Assembly: GCF_037392515.1 (NCBI RefSeq)
Contig: NC_090291.1
Location: 29,436,001 to 29,500,000 of the forward strand
Reading direction: 5' to 3'
DNA: 64,000 bases
Origin: Haliotis asinina
Lineage: Eukaryota > Mollusca > Gastropoda > Lepetellida > Haliotidae
This document shows, one piece after another, positions 35,401 through 45,229 of the stretch. How positions within the stretch are numbered: the first letter of the stretch is position 1; each line of letters opens with the position of its first letter. The notes under the pieces are model-generated. The model ran no database searches. It was not told the origin of the DNA and worked only from the letters and a program-made list of their open reading frames with translations. A program made the translations under genes and the position numbers.

Positions 35401-38400
35401 TTAAATGAATTGTGAATAGGTAAATGTTTTATGTTTGGAAGTTTATATGGCTAACGTCAATTGTGAGTGGCTGTATCTTCAAAGGGGGTTAAAGTACTGA
35501 AAATTTTTTATTCACCTGAGAGGGTACGTAAAACCCAAAACTTTCGTGTCAATTTAAACTTCCCAGGCTTTTTAAATGTATTATTCTTGTTGTTTTAAAA
35601 GTACTGTAAGTCCTCATGGTCCCTACTATGGCAATCTATAGCCAGGTTTTATACTGTACTCTCTGAATAGGGCTATCAGTTTAAACTCCCCATGCTGGTT
35701 TTAAATTCTAATTGTGGTATTTTAGTTGTTTTGCTGTCCTTCATTGACAGGTTTTCATTAATTTCATACATTCCTTTTCTATGTCAAGTATGTTCTTGTC
35801 AGGATATGGCTGCAATATTGCCAATATGCAGTTAAATGTAAACTCACTCACTCACTCACTTAACATTGCCACTCAGGCACTGACAACAGTAAACATTGCC
35901 ACCAAGGCACTGACAACATTGCCACTAAGGCACTGACAACAGTAAATATTGCTACCAAGGCACTGGCAACTGTACACATTGCTGCTAAGGCACAGACTAC
36001 AGAAAACATTTCTACTAAGGCAGTGGCAGCAGTAAGCATTGCCATTAAGGCACTGACAACAGTAAACATTGCCACAAGGATACTGACAACAGTAAACAAT
36101 GCCGCTAATGCACTGACAAAAACAGAGAACACACCAACTACATCACTGGCAAAACATTCAACACTCCTTCTTGGCTCTCACAACTTTACATGCCCACTGA
36201 AACAATGGCGCCCACTGGTGACATTGTACATACCTATTGGCAAAGACACTAACAACATCAAACACTATAACCTTACTTATCACTTTAAATGCACTGTATC
36301 ACACTAAATTCGAAATAAACACTGCTTTTCTGTCAATATCTGTCAATAGTACTAACTGTCAACCGTTAAGGGAGCTACCGCATAATGTATTTCCCGCAAA
36401 ATGTGTTTAGAGTACAATATTATATTATGGAGCTTGAATGAATTGCATTAAATCAATTTTCATGCCATCTACTGGCTTAACATTAGTGCAAGCAAACCCC
36501 ATAGAGTTATGTCCCATTGAGTGCTTTTTACAATTATCTTACGCATAACTTGTGATTGAAACAAGTTCGGCAAACTCAACAACACAACATGAGACGGTCT
36601 TTGATGTACTGAGCAATTGTTTACGGTCCATATATGGCATAGCTTCAGTTACCGATTTCAGGCAAGTCCTAAGGGAAATTAAGTCTTTTAATGCATCAAC
36701 AGAAAGCTACAGTGAATGCATATGCCCCCAAAATATTATATATAGGCCAAAATATTGTCAAAAATGTGTGATATTGTGCCTTTGAGAACAAGCTGTGTAA
36801 TGTTATTTTGGAGGAGGCTATTAAGGAGTTAGTTAACTACAGTAGACAACAGCATTTGGAGTATTACACCTTACACTTAAAACAAACATTGTTGAGGGTG
36901 GGAGTATTATTTGAATTAATAACAATAAATGCATTAATGAAATCCTAAAATTACACAATGCCATTTAGAAAGTGATCAAATGTAACATGTTATATTTGGG
37001 ATTACACTTTCTTAGTAAAGTGTAAATTCTAGTACACAATGCAAAAAAAGTACTAGAATTTGCACTTTACTTAGAAAGTGTAATCCCACATATAACATGT
37101 TACAAAATCTAAAATGCAATCTGCTGAAGCATGTGACTTGGTGAAGTCGTAGGCAACAATGCATGTGTCTGTTCCCAGGTATGAAACAATTAATGTGGAC
37201 TTGAAGAAGAAGCCAGACTGGTTTCTGGAGCGAAACCCCTTGGGCCTGGTGCCAGTACTTGAGAAGGACGACAAGGTGGTGTACGAGTCACTAGTATGTG
37301 ATGACTACCTGGACCAAGTCTACCCAGACATTCCTCTGTACCCACAGGATCCCTTCCAGAGGGCAAGGGATAGGATTCTGTCAGAAACCTTCTCACAGGT
37401 AAATATAACAGTTTGTGACTCGTCCAAACACTGGTCACATCAGCTTGTATTAATCCTTATGCTGTAGCTTAAATCTACTAGAAGTAATGCCACATTGCAA
37501 AGCTTAAAGGTCACATGCAACCAAAAAATCAAACATAATAAAAAACACATTAATGAATTATTCATGACATACAATATACATTGCTGCTTTTTAAAAAAAA
37601 CCAAATAAACAAAATTATAAGCGTTCAATCGCGATTCAAAAGTGCAATATTTTGTACTTCGGCTTACTTCCCCCGAAACGAAGCCCTCGGGAGACCGAAC
37701 CCAGTCATAGCGGGTGGATCTGCACTCAAGTGTAACGACAGCTTCTGATTGGCTGGTTCATTTGCTGATATGCTGAGGGTTCATTGTGTGTACAGAAAGA
37801 TGATCTGTTTGATGGGCATTTTAGAAGTATGGCGAGTCACAAGAAAGTAAGATTCTTTATGGATAACAACTTCTTTTTGTGTACTTGATGTGTCGTTTCA
37901 GTATGGATTCATATAATGTTGTCAAACAAAAAATGATATACACTAAAAGAAGTTGTTATCTATGAAGAATGTATATAGAGATGTTAGGTTTTAAAAATAC
38001 ATGTTCTCTGAATTTGTGCTCAATCCAATCAAAAATCATGTCAGTAGAGATGGTAAACTACTGCGTGGTTGGAATCTGTCATTCGTCCAAGTACAAAGCT
38101 GGACTTGAAACTGACAAGAGTTTGCACCAGTTTCTGTCAGATCCACTCATCCGAAAAAAATGAATGTTTGCAACCCACACACATAAAGGTGTGTATCACA
38201 CCTGCCTAATTACATAATGTGGCAGAGACGGGACTCGGGTGCACGAGTCATAAATCAATGAATCTTCTTTATGTCGTATAGTCTGATAGGTGTTAAGTTC
38301 AAATTGCACGTGGTCAATGATTGAAGCTGTGTACTGCATGTTGTCTTTACCAGACAGACAGGCAGACATATAGGTATGAATAAACCAGACACTGAGCTTT

Positions 38401-41400
38401 CTCTGTGACAGAGACTGCTTACCACAGACAATAAATTTTTTTTACGTAACGAGTAGATTATTTACTTGTTTGTGTACACAACCAAGATTAGACCACTGCT
38501 CACGAGCTCAGACTCTGGCCATGCATACTGTTTCAAGCTCCGCGAACCTATTCACTGCGCATGTGTTACTGACACAGCGCAGCACAGGTGTTGAAACCAG
38601 TTTTGCCCCCAGCACTTGGGGAAATTTAGTAAAACGTTTGAACTCTGATTTTGCGGGCTTTTTTTAAGCGCGTTTTTTTTTTTCAACTTTATGGGTTGAA
38701 CTGGCATTTTTTATGATTTGTTTCGGTAAGTGCATACCGAAAGGTACCAGAATCTGCAAAGTTGTGTTTTACGTTGCATGTGACCTTTAATAAAGCAAAT
38801 AAATACAGGAAAGTTATAGCTTCGTCATTACTGAATCATAATGTGATTTATACAGTGACTCTGTAAATAAATGGCCTGCAGGGACTCCACCCGTCACCAC
38901 TTTATCTCAGAAGGACTTTCTTCACAACTCTCCTTTCTAGGTCACCTTGAACACAAGTAGATCCAAATTATTTCAATGAATTTACCTTAACTTGAACACT
39001 GTAACTTGAAGGCTAACTTAAAAGCACTATTGTGGCTGCTGATCACCCAGAAACCCACTATTCTCAGGCCAACTTGATCAATCAAAAAGGAATGCTTCTC
39101 ATAGATCTTGCTTCTCAAGATCCGAGTGAATTCACTCTCACTCAGTTGTGAAGATCCGACGTAGAATAGGCCTTCAGCTCGATTATTTACAGTCTGCCGC
39201 CACATAGCTGCTGGTATATTGCTGAGTGCGTAAAACTCAACTCGCTCACTCACACAAGATCAGATATTTAGGGCAGTGGGGTAGCCCAATGATGAAAGTG
39301 TCCACTTACCATGCTGAAAACCTGAGTTTGATTCCCCACATGGGTATAATGAGTGAACCCATTTCTAGTGTCCTCCTCGTGATATTGGTGGAATCTTGCT
39401 GTCAGTGACATAAAACCATCCTTGCTCAGCATCAAAGCTTTTGATAAGATGGCTTTAAAGATAGTCTACTTACTATTCCTAACTATCCCTAACACTACAG
39501 CAGCAAGGAGTGAGTGAGTTTAGTTTTACGCTGCTTTTTGGCAATGTTCCAGCAATATCATGGCGGGGGACACCAGAAAATGGGCTTCACACATTGTACC
39601 CATGTGGGGAATCGAACCCTGGTCTTCAGCGTGACGAGCAAACGCTTTAACCACTAGGCTACCCCATCGCCCCACAGCAGCAAGGAAGTTAATGGGTTTT
39701 CGCCCGTTCCTCAGAGTGATCGTAACCCTATGACAATCGTAACACTTACTGCAATATAGACCTGCAGTAGTCATAGCACTATGATGCCTGTATGGAACTA
39801 GGTCCTGGATGACAGCTCGGATTAATTCCAGAGGGGCTGATATAACTCAGTCCATATGGGTTTCCCTTGAGGGGATTTCATTGATGGGAATGTCCTCATT
39901 CTATCCACTATCCTCATCCAAATCCTGATCAGTAGCATCTCCGTTGTGGCTGCACTCCACTCCTGAGTTCTCCTGGATTCATTTGACCTTTGAAGGTTTG
40001 GGGTAGAATAGGCCTTCAGCAACCCATGCTTGCCATAAAAAGTGAATATGCTTGTCGTAAGAGGCTATGGCAAGCCTTAGATATTTGTTATGTTATTAAT
40101 TCTTGTTGATATATTTGTTATTGGTAGACGCATGGGTGGGATTCTCTATTTTTTATCCTGGAATTTTTATAATTTTTTTTTTAATCAAAAATTCACAAGA
40201 AAATATACACAATAAGTACAAGCATAAAATGAATGCTGATGATAGTTAATACAAAGGTATAGAGGCTAAATTAGCCATTGTTACATGCATGATAACTATT
40301 CTAAAACATTTGATGAATTGATACTATGAATACTAGGACTGTCAAGCTCTGTTTGTTTTAAGTGAGGGTAATCAAAAGAGGCGTTCAGATGGAAGTAGTT
40401 CTCATTGGTGATACAAAATATGTGTACTGTTACAGGTGTTGACTGTCTGGTACAGATGCTTGTTTATGTTACAGGTTGTAACTAACTATTACAAGTTACT
40501 GATGGCAGGAGGCAGCGATGAGGCAGGAGAGAACTACTTCAAAAGTTTGAAACGTTATGAAACTGCCCTTGGAGAGCGAGGCGAATTCTTTGGAGGTGAG
40601 AATATGAAATGGTGCTGAGATTAACAATCAGTTCTCTTCTGAAACTGACCAAAGAGTTTAACTCTCACTCTTAGCTGACTGAGATTAACAATCAGTTCTC
40701 TTCTGAAACTTGCAGATTGTGTGCCATATGAGTTATATTCAACATAGTTCAACTATTATTAGCTATCATTGAGAACATCTTTATCTCTTCTTCAGTATTG
40801 TTTATCAATGCCATCATCTTGCATACCCAAGTCCTACTGATAGAGTCCGACTGCTTACGAATGACAACAGCCTGGATGATCAAGCCATTGACAAATCCCC
40901 ACATTCAAAAATCCAAATACTATCCTTCGATCAAAACTTTATTGAGAAATATACTTAACCCATGATGGTAGGCCTTCAGCAACCCATGCTTGCCATAAAA
41001 GGCGTCTATGCTTGTCGTAAGAGGCGACTGATGGGATCAGGTGGTCAGACTCGCTGACTTGGTTGGCGCATGTCATCGGTTCCCAATTGAACAGATCGAT
41101 GCTCATGTTGTTGATCACCGGATTATCTGGTCCAGTCTTGATTATTTACAGACCGCCGCCATACAGCTGGAATATTGCTGAGTGAGGCGTAAAACTAAAC
41201 TCACTCGCTCACTGAGAAATACACTTCCATCCCTGGAATAAGCAAGTCGACTAAAGGAGCCAAGTATATGTATTGTGCATATTTCCATGCAGATGTTAAT
41301 ATTTTTGGGAGACATGCTGGGAGGTGCGAGATAATGTTCCTTATGAGACTGTACGCCTTTCCACCTCAAAATACACTTTTCAGCCACCATGACTAAACTT

Positions 41401-41776
41401 TGAAGACACATGGGGAGGGCAGGTCTGTATAGTCTAACATGGACCATGTGTTGGAGACTATCTGAATCTCAGTACAAATCTGTTGTTTATGTGTTGGTAA
41501 AACACTGAGTCTCATTCACCCCTTTCCTCCAAACCAGGTGCTACCCCATGCATGGTGGACTTCACTCTGTGGCCATGGTTTGAAAGAGGTGGAGTCGTGG
41601 AGAAATTGGCGCCAAAGTATGTCATCAATGAAAGCAACTTTCCTAACCTGGCAGCCTGGCAGAAGAGAATGTATGAACTTCCAGCGGTCAAGGCCACCAT
41701 GTTTGACTCAGAGTCTCACGTGAGATTCTTTTCATCATACAAAGCAGGTGCCCCAGACTATGACTTTGGCTTATGA
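32453..41776 (+). CDS. GSTO: Glutathione S-transferase omega, complete five-exon gene
   Basis: Exons 32453-32477, 33679-33784, 37179-37398, 40475-40595 and 41538-41776 join in frame into 236 residues, close to the usual omega length of about 240. All introns have GT...AG ends with phases 1, 2, 0 and 1. The thioredoxin-like N domain (about 20-95) holds the catalytic cysteine Cys28 in [10 protein letters not shown]; omega enzymes use Cys where most cytosolic GSTs use Tyr or Ser. The cis-proline Pro69 lies in [10 protein letters not shown] and the glutathione-contacting Glu80-Ser81 in VYES. The helical C domain follows, with [10 protein letters not shown] and the family-typical end YDFGL. Omega GSTs are cytosolic and catalyse thioltransferase, dehydroascorbate reductase and methylarsonate reductase reactions with glutathione. 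I recognise no targeting signal. Introns 2 and 3 are loaded with repeats, but all exons are intact. Paralogue number cannot be judged here. Confidence 0.95.
33679..33784 (+). CDS. GSTO: GST-omega exon 2 (catalytic cysteine)
   Basis: Acceptor GTCGCCAG, donor GTGAGT. Encodes residues 10-43 plus two bases of Pro44, including beta strand LRIYSMRF and the CPFAQR active-site motif. A wrong-frame long ORF on the opposite strand overlaps it and is not real. Confidence 0.95.
33821..34258 (+). repeat. 30-bp minisatellite, left half (GST intron 2)
   Basis: Degenerate units of the type AAGGCACTGACAACAGTAAA / CATTGCCACC start 37 bp after the exon 2 donor. The array continues, in register, at 35862-36170 after the LINE insertion. 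Because 30 is a multiple of three the array stays open in several frames and produces 10-residue repeats on both strands. I do not regard these as coding. Confidence 0.93.
34259..35861 (+). mobile_element. 5'-truncated RNase-H LINE inserted in the minisatellite
   Basis: It begins inside an RNase H domain. FTDGTK (first Asp), STAEANA (Glu), YSDTLS (Asp) and ADLAAK (Asp) carry the four catalytic acidic positions, spread over two frames with a stop between. A C-terminal zinc-knuckle-like segment follows ([14 protein letters not shown], about 35250). The 3' end is TATGGCTGCAATATTGCC, a short linker, then AACTCACTCACTCACTCAC. AACATTGCC lies on both sides (34250-34258; 35862-35870), and removing insert plus one copy restores the 30-bp period. 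RNase H places it in an I/Jockey/Tad-like group. It also contains the nested element at 34846-35179. Confidence 0.9.
34846..35179 (-). mobile_element. Unclassified element, copy 2 (334 bp, internally deleted)
   Basis: Reverse-orientation relative of 22165-22778. It shares the AAGTTGTTCACTGG end (read in reverse near 35165-35179), internal blocks, and the GTACATTGAAAATAAT end. It interrupts the LINE between the RNase H and zinc-knuckle parts. The flanking 8-mer AATGTCAC is at 34838-34845 and 35180-35187; it contains the reverse of the GACATT found beside copy 1. Confidence 0.8.
35862..36170 (+). repeat. 30-bp minisatellite, right half (GST intron 2)
   Basis: Continuation of the 33821-34258 array after the LINE: about nine units of GGCACTGACAACAGTAAACA / TTGCCACCAA with substitutions, fading out near 36170. 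Confidence 0.93.
36175..36957. other. GST intron 2, no feature seen
   Basis: Unique-looking intronic sequence. A 77-codon frame at 36552 has no recognisable domain. Confidence 0.45.
36983..37102. mobile_element. Short palindromic MITE (relative of 413-680)
   Basis: 53-bp arms (36983-37035 and 37050-37102) with three mismatches and a 14-bp loop. The arms match the outer half of the arms at 413-680, but no tRNA-like core is present. The left flank (36958-36982) is also shared with 681-708 of the other copy in reverse, so the real element end lies beyond the palindrome. It sits 76 bp upstream of GST exon 3. Confidence 0.9.
37179..37398 (+). CDS. GSTO: GST-omega exon 3
   Basis: Acceptor GTTCCCAG, donor GTAAAT. 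Encodes the last base of Pro44 and residues 45-117: [43 protein letters not shown] and the start of the helical domain. It covers the glutathione-site cis-Pro and Glu-Ser pair. Confidence 0.97.
37508..38786 (+). mobile_element. 1,279-bp TTAA-flanked DNA transposon (Kolobok-like) in GST intron 3
   Basis: Terminal inverted repeats AGGTCACATGCAAC (37508-37521) and GTTGCATGTGACCT (38773-38786) are perfect. TTAA lies immediately outside each end (37504-37507; 38787-38790). Internally there is a THAP-type zinc-finger frame at 38050. Kolobok transposons use TTAA targets and carry THAP domains, whereas piggyBac shares the target but not the THAP domain, so Kolobok is the better inference. No DDE transposase domain was found, so this copy is non-autonomous. 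Sequence at 42800-42920 looks like a fragment of the same family. Confidence 0.88.
38050..38163 (+). pseudogene. THAP-domain N terminus, prematurely stopped
   Basis: Reads [13 protein letters not shown] at the N terminus, then a charged linker, SLHQF, and DPLIRKK, followed by TGA. The Cys-x4-Cys start, the aromatic after the spacer and the RKK segment match the beginning of a THAP zinc finger (DNA-binding, C2CH). In THAP domains the next residue is the invariant Trp (TGG); here the codon is TGA, consistent with one substitution. The rest of the finger (Cys, His, AVPTIF-type end) is not found in frame. It belongs to the surrounding transposon, not to the host GST gene. Confidence 0.75.
38790..39150. 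other. GST intron 3, no feature seen
   Basis: Unique-looking intronic sequence between the transposon and a SINE-A remnant. Confidence 0.45.
39155..39255 (+). repeat. SINE-A with internal deletion
   Basis: Head GTAGAATAGGCCTTCAGC joins directly to TCGATTATTTACAGTCTGCC and tail GTATATTGCTGAGTGCGTAA, then ACTCGCTCACTCAC. The central ~110 bp is missing. Confidence 0.85.
39269..39425 (+). repeat. SINE-B (tRNA-derived) copy
   Basis: A-box region GGGGTAGCCCAATGATGAAAG, B-box GAGTTTGATTCCCCACATGG, core GAACCCATTTCTAGTGTCCT, CGTGATATTGGTGGAAT, then a weak tail (AGTGACATAAAACC). Near full length. Confidence 0.88.
39508..39678 (-). repeat. SINE-B copy
   Basis: Reverse: GAGTGAGTGAGTTTAGTTTT tail, GTTCCAGCAATATCATGGCG, GGGGACACCAGAAAATGGGC, TGGGGAATCGAACCCTGG (B-box complement), AACCACTAGGCTACCCC (A-box complement). 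Full length; the A and B boxes are the clearest evidence that this family is tRNA-derived. Confidence 0.93.
39997..40066 (+). repeat. SINE-A head fragment
   Basis: GGGTAGAATAGGCCTTCAGC, AACCCATGCTTGCCATAAAA, GCTTGTCGTAAGAGGC; then it stops. Confidence 0.8.
40475..40595 (+). CDS. GSTO: GST-omega exon 4
   Basis: Acceptor TGTTACAG, donor GTGAGA. Encodes residues 118-157 plus the first base of Gly158: [20 protein letters not shown] ... GERGEFFGG. This is the helical-domain stretch ahead of the conserved FFGG turn of omega enzymes. Confidence 0.95.
40615..40709. repeat. Tandem duplication (~62 bp period x1.5)
   Basis: CTGAGATTAACAATCAGTTC followed by TCTTCTGAAACT occurs at 40615 and 40677, so the sequence just past the exon 4 donor has been partly duplicated. 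Confidence 0.85.
40967..41213 (+). repeat. SINE-A copy (GST intron 4)
   Basis: Near full length: GGCCTTCAGCAACCCATGCT, GTCGTAAGAGGCGACTGATG, GATCAGGTGGTCAGACTCGC, ATGTTGTTGATCACCGGATT, TTACAGACCGCCGCCAT, GGAATATTGCTGAGTGAGGC, then AACTCACTCGCTCACT. Confidence 0.93.
41538..41776 (+). CDS. GSTO: GST-omega exon 5 (stop codon)
   Basis: Acceptor AAACCAG. Encodes the rest of Gly158 and residues 159-236: [16 protein letters not shown], the helix [19 protein letters not shown], and the end [12 protein letters not shown] with TGA at 41774. Confidence 0.97.
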
Positions 41777-41871
41777 CTAGGCCAGGCAAAACTCTAAATG
41801 CTGACTGAACCCAACCAAGGCTGATTTTGTTTTAGTGCACGTTAAAGATCGCATATACTCTAGGGGGTGAA

Positions 41872-41881
41872 AATAAATAAA
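41872..41881 (+). promoter_or_regulatory. Polyadenylation signals of the GST gene
   Basis: Two overlapping AATAAA hexamers (41872-41877 and 41876-41881), about 96-100 bp after the stop codon, give a short 3' untranslated region. The cleavage site was not determined. Confidence 0.7.
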
Positions 41882-41889
41882 AGTCACTC

Positions 41890-42799
41890 ATTGACATCGT
41901 TATAAATGAAACCCTGCTCATTTCGATCTTTAATTACCTTAAATTCTCAAATGCAAACGAAATTTCAACCAATCAGAGCTGCACGTCTCTGTGATGTAAT
42001 TGTAATATGAGGATATACAGGATAATATACAGGATTGTACAAACCTGAAATCACGACAGCTGTTGTGAAAAATGAAAGCTATATGTTCTCAAAATCTACT
42101 ATCATTTAGTTTTGTCTCCTGCTTTGCCTAGTTTTTGAGTTACAAACCTTGTTTTCATAGACAATTCTGTCAAAATCAATAAATAAATTATTATTTATTA
42201 AATTTTCATTGTGGTCAGGGGTGAGTTGGAGGAGAACTAACTGCCCTATCAGTTCCATGCAAAGCGGGATTAAGTGATTATTTGTTAAACAGAGTAGTAC
42301 AGGGTTGTGGTTTTATCTTTAATCACAAATTGCTCACTGAGGGTCATAAGTTCATTTTAAAATTGTTATTGTTTAACTTTCTGTTTGCGGCATTGAATGA
42401 TCAAATTACAGATATTTCACTTAATTAAGATAATTACTACATGTCCGGAATGAACAAGTGATAGAAATATATGTAGAACAAAAAGGAAGCAATTTTTCAG
42501 CTGAAAGTTTCGATTAAGACAAACAAGATCATACCTTATTTGTCAAGGTAGTGATGACCATGATTTAAATATTTCCTTCAATTAGGTTGATCAGAGCATT
42601 TCTGCTGAACACAGAAGTTTCCATTTGTCATAGGGTAGTATACTCTTATATTCTTCAATGAGTGTCAGATTCACACACAGAGAGGACAATACACAGTATT
42701 TATCCCAGAAATCTGCTTGTATCAACTTAGCCTCTACCAAGGGGCCAATGTATGTAAGTGCTGTCAACGGATATACCAAGATAGTATTCAATGTAATCT
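41890..42799. other. No gene seen
   Basis: AT-rich intergenic DNA 3' of the GST gene. No supported exon or repeat. Confidence 0.45.
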
Positions 42800-42920
42800 G
42801 GTTTCATCTGTTTGATTGGCATTTTAGAAGTTGATGGATAATAGTATAATACTTTATGGATAACAACTTCGTTGTTTCTGTGATGCGACGTTTCAGTGTC
42901 AAGTGCTTGAAGAAGCAATA
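42800..42920 (+). mobile_element. Fragment related to the intron-3 THAP transposon
   Basis: TCTGTTTGATTGGCATTTTA, then GAAGTTGATGG, CTTTATGGATAACAACTTC and GATGCGACGTTTCAGT match 37805-37905 inside the 37508-38786 element. Ends not defined. Confidence 0.65.
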
Positions 42921-42929
42921 CCTGTTTGC

Positions 42930-44255
42930 ATATATACTACAGAGTAGAAATTATTGAGTGTTGGACGATTTTATGTAACAACAATCAACTATCCAGTTGT
43001 GGGTGCTCTAAACTTGTGTGAGTAGTATGTATTTATTATAGCATTCTAAATTAGAAAATAATGTATAATGGATGAAAACAATTAAATAGCTACTGTTAAG
43101 CGGTACTTTGAAATTGTTGCCATCAAGGCATGGACAGTTTTTATGCATCCATAATTTGTTTATCACTTCTGTTTGTCAGTCTATGTAAATTACGTCGCAA
43201 TTCTGAATTGTGGGGATTTATCCACTTACGAACCTTTTTGAGATCTAATCTTGTATTTAGTTTATTCAAATCAAAGTAACTTATTGATATTTACATCGAA
43301 AATATGGAGTTATGTGATGTTCTGCCATATTTGGCTGCAGTTGTTTGTAAATAACCTTGGGAGAATGAATGTTCTCCTTGAATTACAAAAATATACAAAT
43401 TTGATAACTTCAGTATTCTATATCAAAATGGCAATTTTTATTAATTATTTGTTTTATATCTGAAGTATTTTTGAAATTGTAGATTGCATTCATAGACAGT
43501 AGACATGGTTTGACTTTTATGTTTGCATTACTACCAACTGATGTTTGTAACTTTATTATCCAGGTGCCATAATTGCATTGATAATCATTAATGTCACATG
43601 TGAATTAGTGTGTAGTTATCTCGATCCTCCAGGTCAGCTTTTGTAGCACTTGTTCTAAGAAGTGGATGAAATTGTAAACGTTCATGAATCAAATGTTCAT
43701 GAAAATCTTTAAAGAGTGCTTTTACTTGCGTTTAGGGTGTTATTTTTTAAAGCAAGGTATGGAATATATGGACTATATATGTGGGCAGTCCACAAGATAC
43801 ATGTTACATACATTTTGCCCGTAGGTGCCATATTAATGAAGCAAGACATAGTACAGGTTTACAGCTTACCGGTGCTGCACATTCTCAGAGAATATTGAAA
43901 AGATTGCCAGGGAATATATTTTAATGAGAAACATGTTTCTGATGTATTTTTTAAATTTGTACTTCTTGTTGCTGTATTTATACAGATGATTACTATGGGT
44001 ACAAGATTGTCAGGTCTTGATTTATCAGCAAATAAAGTTGTTGCAGATGAAACCATGTTATGTATCAATCAGGTGAGTATAAGTGTTGTATCATCCAAAA
44101 CTGTTTCACAGGAGATGTCACTTGTCTGAGATCAGACAATAGATATTAGGATGATATCTCCTAGGAGATGTTGTTTTGACACTAGATTTGTCACAATGCT
44201 ATGACATCGCTGCACTGCAAGTCTAATGGCAGTGCAGTGTTCAGATATGTACATT
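42930..44255. other. No gene seen
   Basis: AT-rich unique-looking sequence; short frames only. Confidence 0.45.
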
Positions 44256-44256
44256 T

Positions 44257-44443
44257 AGGCAGGGATACTCTACAACAGGGATAGGTCACTCGCTTGCTTT
44301 CTTTACCATTTGTACTAATTAAGGTGTACCTCGTCATGCTCCAACACACACTGCGACTTGGCTCATTCCCAGTGCAACTTCAGTTGTGTTTAGCCAGGGA
44401 CACTATATAGAGTATATACGTTGTAGATTATCCCTGCTTTAAG
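44257..44443. mobile_element. Possible short TIR element
   Basis: TTTAGGCAGGGATACTCTACAAC near 44257 is inverted as GTTGTAGATTATCCCTGCTTTAA near 44421, with about three mismatches. A related block, GTAGATTAGATTATCCCCGG, occurs at 51727. Target duplication not seen. Tentative. Confidence 0.4.
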
Positions 44444-44483
44444 AGAAATTCAGCCAGTTTATTGTATCAGTCAGAATTTTACA

Positions 44484-44508
44484 ATGAATGAATGAATGAA
44501 TGAATGAT
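44484..44508. repeat. (AATG)n microsatellite
   Basis: Six AATG units, with a shorter decayed run at 44536-44552. Confidence 0.85.
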
Positions 44509-44892
44509 AGTAAGAATTAAGAGCAAGAATTATGTGAATGAATGAACGAGTAAATGATACATGGCGTCCTTCCCTCCCAAAACATGTTAAAGAACGCAAA
44601 AATATCGCGAGAACTCGTGTTAACATCAGCTGTCCTTTTAAAACATGTACTTTGAAACATTTTTGTTTACATTAATAATTTATTCAGATATCTTATTGTG
44701 GGGAATTGAATGGACATTAACAAAACGTTAACTGACACTGTCACACTGCCCTCAGAAATAAAATGTAAAACTCTCACAAAGCGTTGTAAAACACCTTTCC
44801 AGTTTTGTCAAATAATAAGATCAACAAGAAACAAAGAAGTTATGGAACTATAACCCTCAAGCATCAATGGCGAATCAGATCAGATCGGCTGT

Positions 44893-45222
44893 ATGTCATA
44901 GTTTTCACACACCTCAAATACACCCTAACATTCTTTTTTCGATTATGAAACTATCACTATTACTTGCAAACACATTTCACCTCATAGTATGTTCCCCTCA
45001 TATGAATTAGAGGTGTGTGTGAAAGATGTTTTTGAGGAAGTAACTAGGAATACTCAAACAACGGCGTATAGCATTTCAATGACGAAATGTCATATTTTTC
45101 ACACATCTCAATTACACCATAACACTTTTTAAGTCATAGAACTGTCACTATTACTTGCAAATAGCTTTCAACTAAAGGTATCTTCTCCTCCTAAAAATTA
45201 AACGAATGTGTGAAAGAAGCTT
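44893..45222. repeat. Two tandem copies of a ~190-bp palindromic unit
   Basis: GTCATAGTTTTCACACACCT then CAAATACACC at 44898 recurs diverged as GTCATATTTTTCACACATCT then CAATTACACC at 45090. Both copies continue CTATCACTATTACTTGCAAA or the like. Each copy also ends with an inverted version of its start (AGGTGTGTGTGAAAGA; GAATGTGTGAAAGA). I read them as an old duplicated foldback element. Confidence 0.65.
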
Positions 45223-45229
45223 TTATCGG

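Noticed and set aside
37969..38163. Host THAP-domain gene nested in the GST intron
   Set aside because: The frame stops inside the finger and lies between TTAA-flanked inverted repeats, so it belongs to a dead transposon.
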